DNA of 64,000 nt from Adineta ricciae (taxonomy: Eukaryota; Rotifera; Eurotatoria; Adinetida; Adinetidae). Position numbers and translations under genes: made by a program. Where the stretch lies: contig CAJNOJ010000218.1 of the NCBI GenBank assembly GCA_905250025.1, positions 68,570-132,569 of the forward strand, given 5' to 3'. Numbering within the stretch: the stretch's first letter is position 1; the number at the start of each line of letters is the position of its first letter. Below, piece after piece: positions 34,630 to 46,352 of this stretch. Under the pieces are notes generated by a model, which did not search any database, was not told where the DNA came from, and was given only the letters and a program-made list of their open reading frames with translations.

Positions 34630-35982
34630 TCACAGAATGAAAAGAAGAAGAAAATATATTACGACTAATAGATTAGAATAATGAAAAAGAGTTATCGACG
34701 AAGAATTTCTGTCCTTATCGTCAGTGATGTATTTTACAATAGCTTTTTGAATGTCTTGACGTGCATTTGGAAACCCGAGTGTTGTAAATGGATAACCGAC
34801 ACTTAAATTGCGAAAATATTGTTGATAAAATCGATCATTTGCTAAGATTGGTTCATTAAAAGCATTTCGTGATACTGGAAGTAAATATCGTAGTTTCGGG
34901 TTGATACTATCTTCACTGCCGACAACAGCAGCTTGCATGCGAGGCGTGTTCATGAATTCCACGAATGAACGTGCGGCATTTGCAACGTCGTCCGACATAT
35001 TTCGTCGAAAAACAAATGCATCGGTGAAGTAAATCGGTTGATTATCAACTGATCCTACTGTTAATGGAATGATTTTGATATTAAGATAATCATCGGGTTG
35101 TGTATTTTTCAGAATAAGAAACAATCGCTCGGAATATCCGATCATAGCCGCTGCCTGTTTAGTCGCGAATAACGATGCTATCATCGTTGCATTGTTTCTA
35201 AATACACCATTAAGACAGTAATTTTCTCCTCCACTTCGCTCACAGAGTTGCGATAATTTGCGCATACTTTCGAATGAAGTAGTTTGGTAAGAATGAACTG
35301 CGAATGCTTGTACGTCCGAACCCATGCCGTTACTGTTTTGGTAACTGTTAACCCAGAGGCCAGGTAAATCCCAGCTGGAATTTAAATTTCCGATTAGACG
35401 ATACTTGTCGGTAGGAGTTGAACCCAAAATATGAATCAATTGATCCAGAGTTTTTACTTGAGCAACTTGTTCGTTGCGAGTAAAAAGAAAATTAGCGCAC
35501 ATTAGATGTGGATAACCATACACTACTTGATTAAATTGAACCGCACGAGCAGCAGTTGGATGCCAATCGGAATGATTATCGGGAATGGGAAATATCGGAG
35601 CGATCAGTCCAGCATTGACAACATCACCCAATAGGACAGTGTCGATTTCGACTATATCGTATCCTTCGCCGTTGCTTAGAAGCCATGACTTGAGTGTTGC
35701 TAGACTATAAAAATCTGCGTCTTGGCTTAGTGGACGAAGCTGAAGATCGATATCAGGTTGAACTTTGACGAATTCTTCTCTAATAAATCGGGTTAAATTC
35801 GCAAAGTTGTCACCGGCTGAATCAGGTAGAAATGGATATAATGCCACTTTCAGTGTGATACCTTTCGATGTCCTGGCCTTTGGAATGACATCCGGCGTAT
35901 TTGAATGAAATTGAACGTCGAGTGTATAATGTCCAGAAGTAAGAAAAATCAACAGGATTGCCGTAGTTACAATAGTATACAT
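34630..35982 (-). CDS. Thiaminase-I-like enzyme, secreted and probably membrane-anchored
   Basis: A single exon encodes 450 residues. A signal peptide (MYTIVTTAILLIFLTSG) is followed by a periplasmic-binding-protein fold with the thiaminase I order of motifs: TLKVALYPFLPD at the start, GYDIVEIDTVLLGDVVNAGL, then VYGYPHLMCANFLF with Cys162 in the position of the catalytic Cys, IGYSERLF with Glu285, and IYFTDAFVF with Asp321. Thiaminase I (thiamine pyridinylase) replaces the thiazole of vitamin B1 with a base or thiol. The last 20 or so residues are hydrophobic after a DRNSSS stretch, which looks like a GPI-attachment signal or membrane tail and is not expected of the bacterial enzymes. Intronless and mostly bacterial as a family, it may be horizontally acquired. 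Activity is not proven by sequence. Confidence 0.75.
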   Translation of the reverse strand: MYTIVTTAILLIFLTSGHYTLDVQFHSNTPDVIPKARTSKGITLKVALYPFLPDSAGDNFANLTRFIREEFVKVQPDIDLQLRPLSQDADFYSLATLKSWLLSNGEGYDIVEIDTVLLGDVVNAGLIAPIFPIPDNHSDWHPTAARAVQFNQVVYGYPHLMCANFLFTRNEQVAQVKTLDQLIHILGSTPTDKYRLIGNLNSSWDLPGLWVNSYQNSNGMGSDVQAFAVHSYQTTSFESMRKLSQLCERSGGENYCLNGVFRNNATMIASLFATKQAAAMIGYSERLFLILKNTQPDDYLNIKIIPLTVGSVDNQPIYFTDAFVFRRNMSDDVANAARSFVEFMNTPRMQAAVVGSEDSINPKLRYLLPVSRNAFNEPILANDRFYQQYFRNLSVGYPFTTLGFPNARQDIQKAIVKYITDDKDRNSSSITLFHYSNLLVVIYFLLLFIL

Positions 35983-36858
35983 TGTTCGGTATTGTTAACG
36001 AACAGGTGAGTTCGCCGTTTTTAAAGGAACTTTTGAGATTACTCATCGACTTTGCATTTTTTATCTTGAATAAATACCTGACTTCCTTTTTTAATAGGTC
36101 ATTTATCAAATAAGTTGAATTCTTGTATAAAAAAGTAAGATATTACAATAAGAAACTGGTTTTTTTTAACAACTTGAGAATATTACTTTATAGGGATGAA
36201 GGGAACAAATTGTGATTATGATCGATAAAGCACATTGAACTCGCTTTGGAAAACTCGAACCCATGTTTACGATATGTTACATAATGAGAAACTCGATTTT
36301 TCAAGAAAGAATTCTTTACATTTGCCTCGAATGAATAATTCATCGTTGTTTTAGAATCGGAGGACAGGATCTTCACTGATGAGATAAAAGTTGTTGTACT
36401 CTTTAAAACTCGTTTGATTGATCTTTTTGTGTGCGAATGAAATCTTTGAATTGCAGCTTGTCACACCTTTGCTGCCTGTCTTCACTTTACATATTTATCG
36501 CTTGAGTATATCGTTTATTATTGGCTATAACAACGCAGTTTTTTTTCGTATCTATTTGTTCTACCAACAATTCTTCCAACATGCGAGTTCGCGAAAGGTA
36601 TTGACATAAAAATGTCATACGCCTATAGTCTTCTTATCTTGCTCAACTGGTGATATGAAAATTAAATAGACAAAAATAGAGAAAACGTCTCTTTTTTCAA
36701 TACTCCGAAATATATATTTGGCAACTATCAAATTGTTTCACATAAAACTCGTGTGTTGTGAAGTATTTGATGGTGAGCGACTTTTGATATTCACAAACAT
36801 CGAATGATATAGCGCGAGGCGATTTCTAGCGACATCTATCGTCTTCATACATACATCG
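35983..36858. other. Non-coding stretch
   Basis: Upstream region of the thiaminase-like gene and of the GNAT frame. No supported gene or repeat. Confidence 0.45.
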
Positions 36859-37761
36859 ATGTTAACAATGGTCACAAGAACAAAGGTCGAACATTGTACA
36901 TTTGATTCCATGTTGAATTCTGATGTTTCATCAATTGTCTATCGTTATGTGACAAAACACGAAGAAAATCAAGCATTAGAAATCTGGTGTTCGATTTTCA
37001 ACAATCCAGTTGATTTAGAAGAACGTTATATTTCATCAAGTGCATCACCGTATTACAAACAAGGTGATACTTTAGGTGCTTGGCTCAACGATGAATTACT
37101 GAGCACAGTACATATTCGACGTTTGATTTTAGAATCTAATGAAGATGGTCGACAATACGTATGTGCAGGTATCACCAATGTCGCTACTCGAGATGAATAT
37201 CGACGACGAGGTTCATCTCGACGTTTATTACAAATGACGATTGATAAATTAGATTAAAGCAATGCATTTGATTTGTCGATGTTGGGTACAGGAAAAGTGA
37301 ATCATTATGAACGTTTTGGATGGGAACAAGTCACTCAACCGATTCGAGTTATTATCGATTGGCAAATCCATACTCCATCTCATGAAAATATTTAATGGCG
37401 TCCAGTATCAGATCTTTCCTATGAAGACAAAGGTTATGTAATTATCGGTAATCCTGAAAATGAAGAAGATGTTGGTGTAGTAGAATGGCGAACATCGAAT
37501 TTCGATCACGAGCAAAAACTTCTATCTTTAGCGGCCAACAAAATTCAACAACGTTATGGATTGACAAAACGGATTCAGTTGTTTACGTTGCCACAATATA
37601 TGACAATTGAGCAATTGACTAACTGGGCTGGCCCAGTTCAAATTGGAACTAATTACGATATAATGATGCGAAATATTCGATTACCACCCGAAATTTATGA
37701 ACAGATTAAAACTTCTTTTTCGAATGGTCATGCTGTGTTCTGGTCAGGAGATTATTTTTAA
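36859..37761 (+). pseudogene. GNAT acetyltransferase frame with two in-frame TAA codons
   Basis: One reading frame of 300 codons holds a GNAT-type fold. TLGAWLNDELLSTVHIRRL gives the central strands, and AGITNVATRDEYRRRGSSRR contains the acetyl-CoA pyrophosphate loop motif RRxGxx. MLGTGKVNHYERFGWEQV gives the later strand and helix, followed by a second half ending HAVFWSGDYF, as in Eis-like two-part acetyltransferases. TAA codons interrupt it at 37255-37257 and 37393-37395, with no frameshift anywhere. Both could be CAA (Gln) with one C-to-T change. The simplest reading is a recently inactivated gene; readthrough or a sequencing error is also possible. AATAAA overlaps the terminal stop. Confidence 0.65.
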
Positions 37762-38300
37762 ATAAAACATATTCTTTGTGCTCTATGAATATGTTAGAAA
37801 AACTCACGAGTGATACTTTTCAAGTGACACTTCAAACGATGAATTCTCCAGTTAATTAAAAAGTAACAGAGTTTTGTATCAAATCCGATATACATAAACG
37901 TATAGACTTGAATTCGATCTCGACGAAAAAGTGCAGCGTACCTTCTTGATGTAAAAAAAATCAAGATCGTTAAATTACAAATAACATTTGAAAATAAGTA
38001 TGTTGCACTTGATTCCTAATTATCTGATGGACATAAATGAACTTTTTCAGAAATGCTTTCAATCCGATTTCTCAATTAACTTGAGTTAAACTCGTTGTTT
38101 GTAAGATATTTCAGGAAAGAACTGCAATGTGCTTGACCTATCTTTACAATTAACTCATTTTTCTTCAGAGAAAAAGAAAAAAAAACAGGATTGTATTTGA
38201 TTCATACTGTTAAATTCTGGAGTGTTCAACATCAATAATTATCATATGATCTAGTCCATTCGTGCGCGTTGTTCTTATGAATATTTAGAGAGAGGTAAAA
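37762..38300. other. Non-coding stretch
   Basis: No supported gene between the GNAT frame and the receptor remnant. Confidence 0.4.
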
Positions 38301-39234
38301 GTGTTCACTCTTTCTGTCGTACAAAATACCCAAAACGAATTTAGTTGCTATGCCTCGTTGTCGATCATCACTACTGGTATTTTCGGATATATCTGCATTG
38401 TTATTGCCTTTGCTCTACTTTGGAAGAACTTCTGTGCATTGTGTTTGCTGATCATTGTGATATTCAACGGTGTCAACGTCTAGTCGAAATTTTCTCGTAG
38501 GTTCAGTCCGGATCTCACAAATGTGAAGATCGATTTGTGCAAAATATAATTCTATTCGAGTCACGCATGAAGTCAAATCGGACGATATTTGGTCTACCTG
38601 GCATGGATCGATCGTCATTTGATGATTAAAAATTATTCTCGCTTCGAAAATTCTCAGTCAACCTATCGGCATCCGAAGTGTCATTGCATTCATCATTGTC
38701 TTTTGGCATGTGTTCAGCATTCACGCGATTGTCTTGACAATCATTCAAAGTGGTGTATGCAGTCAATTCGGCACTTATAAATGTGTGTATTTTATTTATT
38801 TTCTCATCACTGTGTCGCTCATTCTACCGTTGTTGCTGGTCGTTTTCAGAGGTTTATCTGATTACAATCTGAAGAGATTACAGATGCAAATTCCACCAAC
38901 GGATACTGACGTGATGAACTATAATGAAAACTTCTTTATACAGCGTAAAGATCGAATGTTATTGAGAATGGTTTTTGTTGAAAGTGCTGTTTATGTGCTG
39001 AGAACTATACTTTACCCATTGATAAGTCTGCAAACCCAAATAACAAACAGCGTTTGAACATTCCGAAGACTTCTCTACATACTCAAATTGAAAATTGTCT
39101 TTTCAATCTCGGAATAACGTTTCTTTATTTCAACAATGCCGCGCCGTTCTATACTTATTTATTTGCATCGAAACCATTGAGAAACTCGAATGAGAATCAA
39201 CTTCATATTCTTCGTCTCTTCTTGTGAAGAAAGT
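38301..39234 (+). pseudogene. Degenerate seven-transmembrane (rhodopsin-like) receptor
   Basis: Hydrophobic segments in several frames follow a GPCR order: IITTGIFGYICIVIAFALLW (first helix), YLAWIDRHLMIKNYSR (end of third helix with a WIDRH variant of the DRY region), CVYFIYFLITVSLILPLLLV (fifth helix), RMLLRMVFVESAVYVLRTIL (sixth helix) and LGITFLYFNNAAPFYTYLF (seventh helix). Frameshifts between about 38480 and 38780 and stops after 39055 break the frame. Bdelloid and other lophotrochozoan genomes have many such peptide-receptor-like genes; no ligand can be assigned. Confidence 0.65.
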
Positions 39235-39508
39235 GAATCTGGTAACATTTTGTCTATTATTCGAGAGATAATTGTGAAGTGGTTACTGGTTGTTGTTTTT
39301 TATGAAACACAATGGAGATCCGAAGGAGTACAAAAGAAAACGATGGCCTATTATCTTTGAAAAAAATCTGTGGCCATATTGGATTCTTTTCAGAATAAAT
39401 GACGATAAGGGACGTGATAAACTTTTTCGTACAAATGTTTTTTTAACGAACTCTAATAGTGTAAAAATGTAGACGTCATCACCATTCACGATTCTCTTCT
39501 TTTGTTAA
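39235..39508. other. Junction region before copy A'
   Basis: No gene seen. Homology to the start of the window begins at about 39509, so the left border of the repeat lies here or the window start simply cuts it. Confidence 0.4.
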
Positions 39509-40061
39509 TCAGTATTGTTTAAAAAACGAGACAGATGGTTCTAAAAGATTTCTTTTGTCTCTCCGAGAAACAAACTTGTTCAGTACAGTTATCACAAAGA
39601 TACACCCTTTCCGAGTCATTGGATTCTTTTTGACGATGAATAACAAGAAATAAAAAACTCGGCATCAACAGAATAAAAACATTTTTTCAAGTTTCGTTTA
39701 TTGATGAAACGTGTATTCATGTGAACACATCCGCTCAAATTTAAGTCGGTCATATTTAATGCGGATTCAGCTGGTATTGTGAAAACTCTTGTAGTGTTTC
39801 AAAAGAGATACAAAAGTCAAACCTGTGACCATCCAATTCATCAGCAATATGATGCCCATCATCTTTTTGAAAACTGTTAATGACAATGCACTTTTATTTA
39901 ATAAGATTTATTAAAAAGGTCAAAGGAAAAAAAAATGATGGCGCTTTTTATTCCTTACCAAATGATTTTTTAATGGCTCGATGTTCCTGAAAAAAACAAA
40001 TCACTTAACAACATTAGCGTAATGGCACAAATGGTATTCTATTTTCGATCTTCATTTCCAA

Positions 40062-40068
40062 TATAAAA
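40062..40068 (+). promoter_or_regulatory. Candidate TATA box, second copy
   Basis: TATAAAA, 82 bases before the ATG at 40144, at the same spacing as in the first copy. Confidence 0.5.
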
Positions 40069-40143
40069 ACAAGATATGATCGACCGACACTCAATTATTT
40101 CTTTTCACTTACTTCCATCTTCCTGGTCTGTCGTACACAGAAG

Positions 40144-42432
40144 ATGTCTTCATACTTATTTGCTTTTATCGCATTCCTTGCTGTGACCAGTTCAATCAAT
40201 GCCCACGCTGCCGTGGAAAGTAAGATGTTCTCTTACCAACTTGAATAATTCCAAGAGATAACATTATATATTTCCACTATAGAGCTCACAGCTACTGCAA
40301 CTCTACATTCACATGACTGCAAATCCAAGAACTCGAACACCGTCGAAGGCAAAATCGTTCTTAAAAACACTGATCACAACTTACTTGGGGATCACAAAGA
40401 TACCCTTTCCAAGGCCCTGACCGACCATGTTCGATCTGGATGTGCCGCTAACGCTAAATCAGAAGCCAACGTGCACACAGTCACGAAATTAGGCAACGGC
40501 GACTTGGAAGTAGCCTACACATGCACTGGTGTTAAGGATCACGATACGTGCCACAAATCATTGCACACAGCCTGTGGAAGCGATCATGTGAAACAGACAA
40601 TTGGCAAATGCTCGCATTCCAATGCTCAAACTGCCAAAGCAGCACCAGCCAAGCAGGAGTCACATGCACCTACAGCAGGTAAGTCAAAGTGCGAAGAAGT
40701 GCTCATCTTGCCCAGTTAGGCTTATCTGCTCCTCCGTCAAATTATCACTAACAATACTTTTCTTTTAGCCGCCACTGCCTCGCCAGCTCTCCATTCACAT
40801 GACTGCAAATCGAAGGATTCGCACACCGTCGAAGGCAAAATCGTTCTCAAGAACACTGATCACAACTTACTTGGGGATCACAAAGATACTCTTTCCAAGG
40901 CCCTGACCGACCATGTTCGATCTGGATGTGCCGCTAACGCTAAATCAGAAGCCAACGTGCACACAGTCACGAAATTAGGCAACGGCGACTTGGAAGTAGC
41001 CTACACATGCACTGGTGTTAAGGATCACGATACGTGCCACAAATCATTGCACACAGCCTGTGGAAGCGATCATGTGAAACAGACAATTGGCAAATGCTCG
41101 CATTCCAATGCNATAAACCAGAACACCATGAAGGCACCCACAAACCAGAACACCATGGTAAAGAACACGGAGCCAGTCACAAGCCAGAACACCATGGCAA
41201 GGACCATGAAGCCACGCACAAACCAGAACACCACGGCAAGGACCACGGAGCCAGTCACAAGCCAGATCATCACGGCAAAGATCATGGAGCCACTCACAAA
41301 CCAGAACATGGTGTCTCACATAAACCAGGACATCATGGCAAGGCTGGCGACAATGATCATACTCCATCGCATCCTCGACATCCGTTACGAGATCAATGTG
41401 GGGTTCCAGGTAGGGTATTTATATTCGCAATGGATAACTACGTAATGTTGAGCAGCAAAGGTAATGATGTATTCATGTTGAGTAAGTGCGGAGGAGAGTG
41501 GCGATCGGTAGTGAGCTTAGCTGTTAGTTGTGTTGTGTATGAGGGCAAAGGAAGTGCTTGAGTAAATGTGAGCAGGGGAGGTGAGTTTGGAGAAGTAAGT
41601 TTTTTTGAGAATAGAGAAGAGAAAGAGGAGGAATGGTGGATGTGCTTGTACGCTTCCTATATTGATGTTTCTGTTTTAGGTAAATCTCATGGACATGATG
41701 ATTCGTCTTCATCTGAAGAAAATCGATTGAGACATGGTCATCCAGTAAGTAGAAAATGCGAATTGCGATGAATTGTAAATTTTAATTGAGGCGGAATTGA
41801 GTATGTGTTGAGTTTCAGATTTTAGTGAGATGTTGGAAGTAGGAAATGTCAAAACTCAAAAGGAAAAAGCACAATATAAAAACTGGTGTGATTTGAAAGG
41901 AGAACATAGATTTGAAATAACTGTTGAGAAGTGTCATTCAATCGGAATTCACACTCGAAAATCAAATCATTCAAATGTATTCTAGCGACATTCACATCCA
42001 ATCGACGACTCGTCCTCGGATGAAAAGGACAATAAAAAACCTCAGGGTGGATGTGGCCGATGTGCAATGAGTCATATAGTTTCATCGGTTGTTCTCAACG
42101 GTCTTACAGTTGAGAAGGTTTCGCGAAAGTCCGGTGGAAATTTTGTCGAACAATTCAAAAATGCCTTACACAAGGATATTCAAAGACATCATCCGAAAGG
42201 TGTTAAATCAATCAAAGTTACAGCTTTAAATACTTTCAACGACGATAAGTTGATGGTCGATTTTGTTACTTTTGTCGATCCAGCACGTTACCATCAAATA
42301 AGTCACGCTATTCGTCAAGCTCTTACCTCCAAAGCTGTAAGTTGAACATACCGTTGTTTAAACAGAAAAAAGCTTGATTTTTCCCCCATTATTTTATAGG
42401 TTGAAAAGGCACTCAGACATCATTACAATTAA
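40144..42432 (+). CDS. Secreted His-rich multi-domain protein, shorter second copy
   Basis: Exons are 40144-40219, 40283-40678, 40769-41409 (interrupted by N at 41112), 41680-41744, 41986-42336 and 42400-42432. It keeps the signal peptide, only two of the four Cys domains, and about 250 bases of His-rich repeat. It also keeps the acidic linker and the C-terminal alpha/beta domain, which is almost identical to copy A but ends HHYN instead of DHCN, losing the final Cys. At the N the Cys-domain frame and the HKPEHH frame do not agree (they differ by one base), so the exon as given is not a continuous frame. Since the jump happens inside a repeat-rich region, a collapsed or gapped assembly is the likely cause and the real gene may be longer and intact. 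Confidence 0.7.
41112..41112. other. Single N inside the His-rich coding exon
   Basis: The sequence passes from the Cys domain (ending CSHSNA) directly into HKPEHH repeats in a different frame. In the first copy these parts are separated by more than 100 coding bases, and the repeats span about 1.4 kb. Confidence 0.85.
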
Positions 42433-42532
42433 GAGTATGCAAGACGCCTCTGTTTGTCTGAATAACAAGCCATTTTTGATTGATTCGATTTTTTTTGGTG
42501 TAAGACATTAATTTTTTGCTCTATGCATCTTC

Positions 42533-42538
42533 AATAAA
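42533..42538 (+). terminator. Polyadenylation signal AATAAA, second copy
   Basis: About 100 bases after the stop, matching 5376-5381. Confidence 0.6.
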
Positions 42539-42644
42539 AGTATCATCTCAGACGAGATTGATATCACATTTCATTCTCTCAAATAAATGTAGTGACGAAG
42601 ACATGTGCAGCTCTCATCAATCAATCCTATGAAAAAAAGTTCGT

Positions 42645-42925
42645 AAAAAGCAGATGTTTGTCAAAATGATACTCGAAATATAACTATTAATGTTGATCTA
42701 GAGATATCAGTAGATATTCGTTTTATTATTTCGTGTTTATTCGGGTTAACATTGAACGATATTTCATCAATTGATTTGTCAAATTTTGCAATTCCACTAT
42801 AATTTGTGCTTAATCAAATTGCATCCATAATTCTTAAAAATTAAATTCAGCGTTACACCAAGGGAACACGTAGAAAATGTTTAGGTATTTTGGTTCACAT
42901 CTTCTCACTCCAGATGAAATAGAAA
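42645..42925. other. Sequence present only in copy A' (about 280 bp)
   Basis: In copy A, AGTTCGTAGAAAATGTCGTC is continuous (about 5478-5497). In copy A' the two halves are separated by about 280 AT-rich bases with no coding signal. No clear terminal repeats or target duplication are seen, so it may be an insertion here or a deletion in copy A. Confidence 0.65.
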
Positions 42926-43144
42926 ATATCGTCAAGGTCGAAACAGCACATGATATAACTGAGAAAGAAGATGAAGTTTATTTGTTTCCAAGGAAAAATT
43001 CTGAATGAATATTGACATTTTAATTCAAGCGACTAGGATGCATACATTATGCGCTAATACTCATGTATTTTCTTTATTTGATCTGATTTATTTCCTCTAT
43101 TGATCGAAATATCAAATAGATTGGTTAATTATGAAAATGTTCGA

Positions 43145-44353
43145 TTAACAGAAAAGATTATTCGAAATAATTGAAGAAGTTGTATTGAAAATCCAATTAT
43201 CTATTTGATTTTCCTTACAGATGTTATTCGAAATGATAAATGTCGATCCATTAATGAACAGACCTTGTCCATTTTGAAATATTCGCGATGAAATGATCTG
43301 AAATTGTGTAACCGATTGATTTACTATCCAAATACCCTTTCCTTTGTTATTTCTAACATGAACACCATCAAGAATAAAACTTCCACTTTTGATTGTAATT
43401 CCATTGCACCAATTTGAACTATTTGGACATTCATAAACTCCTCCATTGAAAATCGTTCCTCCACTAATAGTTAAAAGTGCACTTGTATTTTCTTCTACAT
43501 AAACTTGATGTTTTGTACTTGATGCTGCCCATATTCCCACGATTGAAACATAACTATTGTCACGTATAATTAAACCTTCACCATTCGAATCAATTGTCGC
43601 TTGATTAATAAATATTTCTCTATTTGATCCATGTCCATTTACATTTTCAATCAAAACTCCTTGAGCTAAACCAATAATATCAGTGCTATCAATGTGAACA
43701 CCTCCGTTATTTCCTGTACAATGAATCCCAATACTTTGATCAAAACGAGTATTTGCTCCGATGATTCGTCCACCGAGAATTCGGATCTCGGATCCATATC
43801 CGATCTCGATTCCAGTTCCACGGATGTCCCACATTATGACGTCGCGTACGGTGTTTGTATCAGCAACGCCTGAAAAGCATATTCCACTACTTATCGGACT
43901 GGTTTTTGAATCATTCGAATTGAAAATGAGGTGTTCTATGTGACTTTTAACTAAATTTTCTCCATAAATACCGAATTTATTCAAGGATTTTCCAATCAAG
44001 CTCGATGTGATCAAAAAATCACGAATTGTTATTTCTGATATTTCGTTATTCATTTCTTTACTCGGTAAAATATGAATTAGATGATCGTCGAATTGCCATA
44101 AAAGAATCGAATTCATTCCATCACCACTGATTGTAAACGGAACATTTGTTTGAAACATTAATGACGAGCGTATAACAAATGTTCCACTTGGAATGTAAAG
44201 AACGCCACCATTGATCGTGCATTGAGAAATTGCCTTCAGAATTGCATTCGTGTCATCGGTAATTCCATCGCCAACTGCGCCATAATCTTTAATATTGAAT
44301 ATTGTTGATGAAACTATATTGAATAGTAAAAGAAGAAATCCTAACCGAAACAT
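43145..44353 (-). CDS. Pectate-lyase-like beta-helix protein, second copy
   Basis: A single exon of 402 residues, the same length as 5711-6919 and with the same signal peptide and GAVGDG start block. By eye about 15 substitutions separate the two, most of them conservative (V/I, F/L, D/E), and there are no indels. Both copies therefore look functional and under purifying selection. Confidence 0.85.
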   Translation of the reverse strand: MFRLGFLLLLFNIVSSTIFNIKDYGAVGDGITDDTNAILKAISQCTINGGVLYIPSGTFVIRSSLMFQTNVPFTISGDGMNSILLWQFDDHLIHILPSKEMNNEISEITIRDFLITSSLIGKSLNKFGIYGENLVKSHIEHLIFNSNDSKTSPISSGICFSGVADTNTVRDVIMWDIRGTGIEIGYGSEIRILGGRIIGANTRFDQSIGIHCTGNNGGVHIDSTDIIGLAQGVLIENVNGHGSNREIFINQATIDSNGEGLIIRDNSYVSIVGIWAASSTKHQVYVEENTSALLTISGGTIFNGGVYECPNSSNWCNGITIKSGSFILDGVHVRNNKGKGIWIVNQSVTQFQIISSRIFQNGQGLFINGSTFIISNNICKENQIDNWIFNTTSSIISNNLFC

Positions 44354-44652
44354 GTGTTCTTATCTTTTGAATATGATAAAATAGCATTTCATTTTCTCGA
44401 GACAACTTGCAGGAGAGTTTTTGCTTGTTCTACAATAAGATCATTGGTTTGTCTGAATTCGGTCGAGATGCAAGCTCAGAAATTGTTCCTTCATTAATGG
44501 AAAATTTAGAATGTATTCCTTCTGATCAAAATCATCTTTTTTATGCATGAGAAAACACTGTACTGTGAATCCATCGAACTACTTGAACACATTTTCTTTA
44601 TTTATTTCAGATAGAAAACGAGAAAGTGTGAGCGTCATGATGTTTCTTTTTG

Positions 44653-46352
44653 TTAATAGCGAAGAAATTTTTGAATTCGAAAATTGTAAGTGTCTGATAC
44701 GTATAGATTCAGCTGTGAATCAAGTGCTAATGAATATGGAAACTGAAGGAGAATTGCGTTAGCACCTGAAGTACTCGTTACACCAGCAATTGTTGTTGCA
44801 TTTGATTCACCTGCTTTAAAAAATTGAATCCGATGACTACCTGTGTCGGCAACATAGAGATTGCCCATCCAGTCGAGTGTTAAATCTCGAGGAAAATTGA
44901 GTAACGTTGACGAGTAACCACCCGCGCCGCTAATACTACCTGCCACAAGTGTCCAGTTCTTGGTGCCCAAAACCCAACGAACAATATTATTCGCAGCATA
45001 GTTGGCGATTATCAGACTGTTCGATGATGATTCGAAATAGAGACCGTAAGGCGTCGACAGTTGTGTGACATCCGTGCCAGGACCATTTCCGCCGGCTACG
45101 ACTGTACCGTTTGATATGCCCAGACGATAACACATTACTCGATGATTTCCAGAATCAGTAATGTAAAATTCATTTGAGACTGGATTGGGTGCAATGTCAT
45201 ACGGAGAGTCCAGCTGATTGCTTGATGAACCACTCGTGCCTAGGAGCGTATAACCGATTTTCATTCTCAAACCAAACACTAACTGCTTACCTGTTCCAGC
45301 GACAGTTGTGCCTGATGAGACGTTGTACGGCCAAAATTGTACTCGATGATTGTTAGTATCTGCAATGTAGAGATTGCCATTTGTATCGATGGCAGCACTG
45401 GAGGGTGCATTCAAAGTCGTTGCTGATGCGCCTGAAGCGCCATTAGCTTGTCCGGCAAGCGTAGATCCATTCGGTGCGCCTGATAACCATTTCTGAATTC
45501 GATTATTATTCTGATCAGCAATATACAACGTGTCAGCTGAATCGAGTGCCAGGCCAAAAGGTTCGTGTAATCGGTCAGGAGCTGAACTCGGAGTGGCGAC
45601 CTTTCCAGCTACAGTTATTCCAGTAGTATTCCAGCTAAGCAGGATAGTCGACGCTATCATAGTAGAAAATAAAAATATAAAGTAAAATATGTTTAACCCA
45701 AAGTAGAATTCCCATCAGACAAGCATGAGAAAGAAAGAAATCATTGCTCACATATATTTTCAGTGCTATTAGTTTCAATGTACACGAGGTCAAAACCCTC
45801 CAGAGTGATTCTAACGTTCTTACTTGATACACAATGTGTTCCATTCCAATATAGGGATTGATTCTGTGCACATTGTGATTGATTGCTCGAAGAAATATTA
45901 TACTCATTTTGACAGATCGTTCCATTGTAAAATTGTCCTGATCGACATGACCAGTGACTATTATTTGAACATAGCAAATAACGATGAATATCGTGGGACA
46001 TAACGCAAATTTGTCCGTACAAAGAATAGAGATTAGCCACTTGTTTGACATAACCAATACGAGACATCGATAATGTCGATGAAATAAATAGACCTTCAGT
46101 AGCCCAAACAGCAAAGATGCGGCATAGGAAAGAAGCAGCGTCATAATCAAATGTTTGACATTTAATCTCAGATGAACAAATCATTGCACATTGTAAGATT
46201 GAAGGTATACTAAACTGACTTGACGTCAGATCTGCTGAACTATTAACTTGAAATTCCATCCCGAAAGAAGAGATTTCGAATTGTACGCTATACTGTTGCT
46301 GTACGGCAACAGAAGTTATCGTTATTAATAAGAATGTAGTCACAAGAAACAT
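44653..46352 (-). CDS. PAN/apple-like plus NHL-repeat protein, second copy
   Basis: Exons 46352-45824, 45653-45291 and 45239-44653, each identical in length to those of the first copy (529, 363 and 587 nt), give 492 residues. The 51-nt second intron (45290-45240) contains no stop here and its length is divisible by three, so an unspliced reading would stay open and add 17 residues to the propeller. The first copy's intron has a TAG in the same position. NHL motifs and PAN-type cysteines are conserved. Confidence 0.8.
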
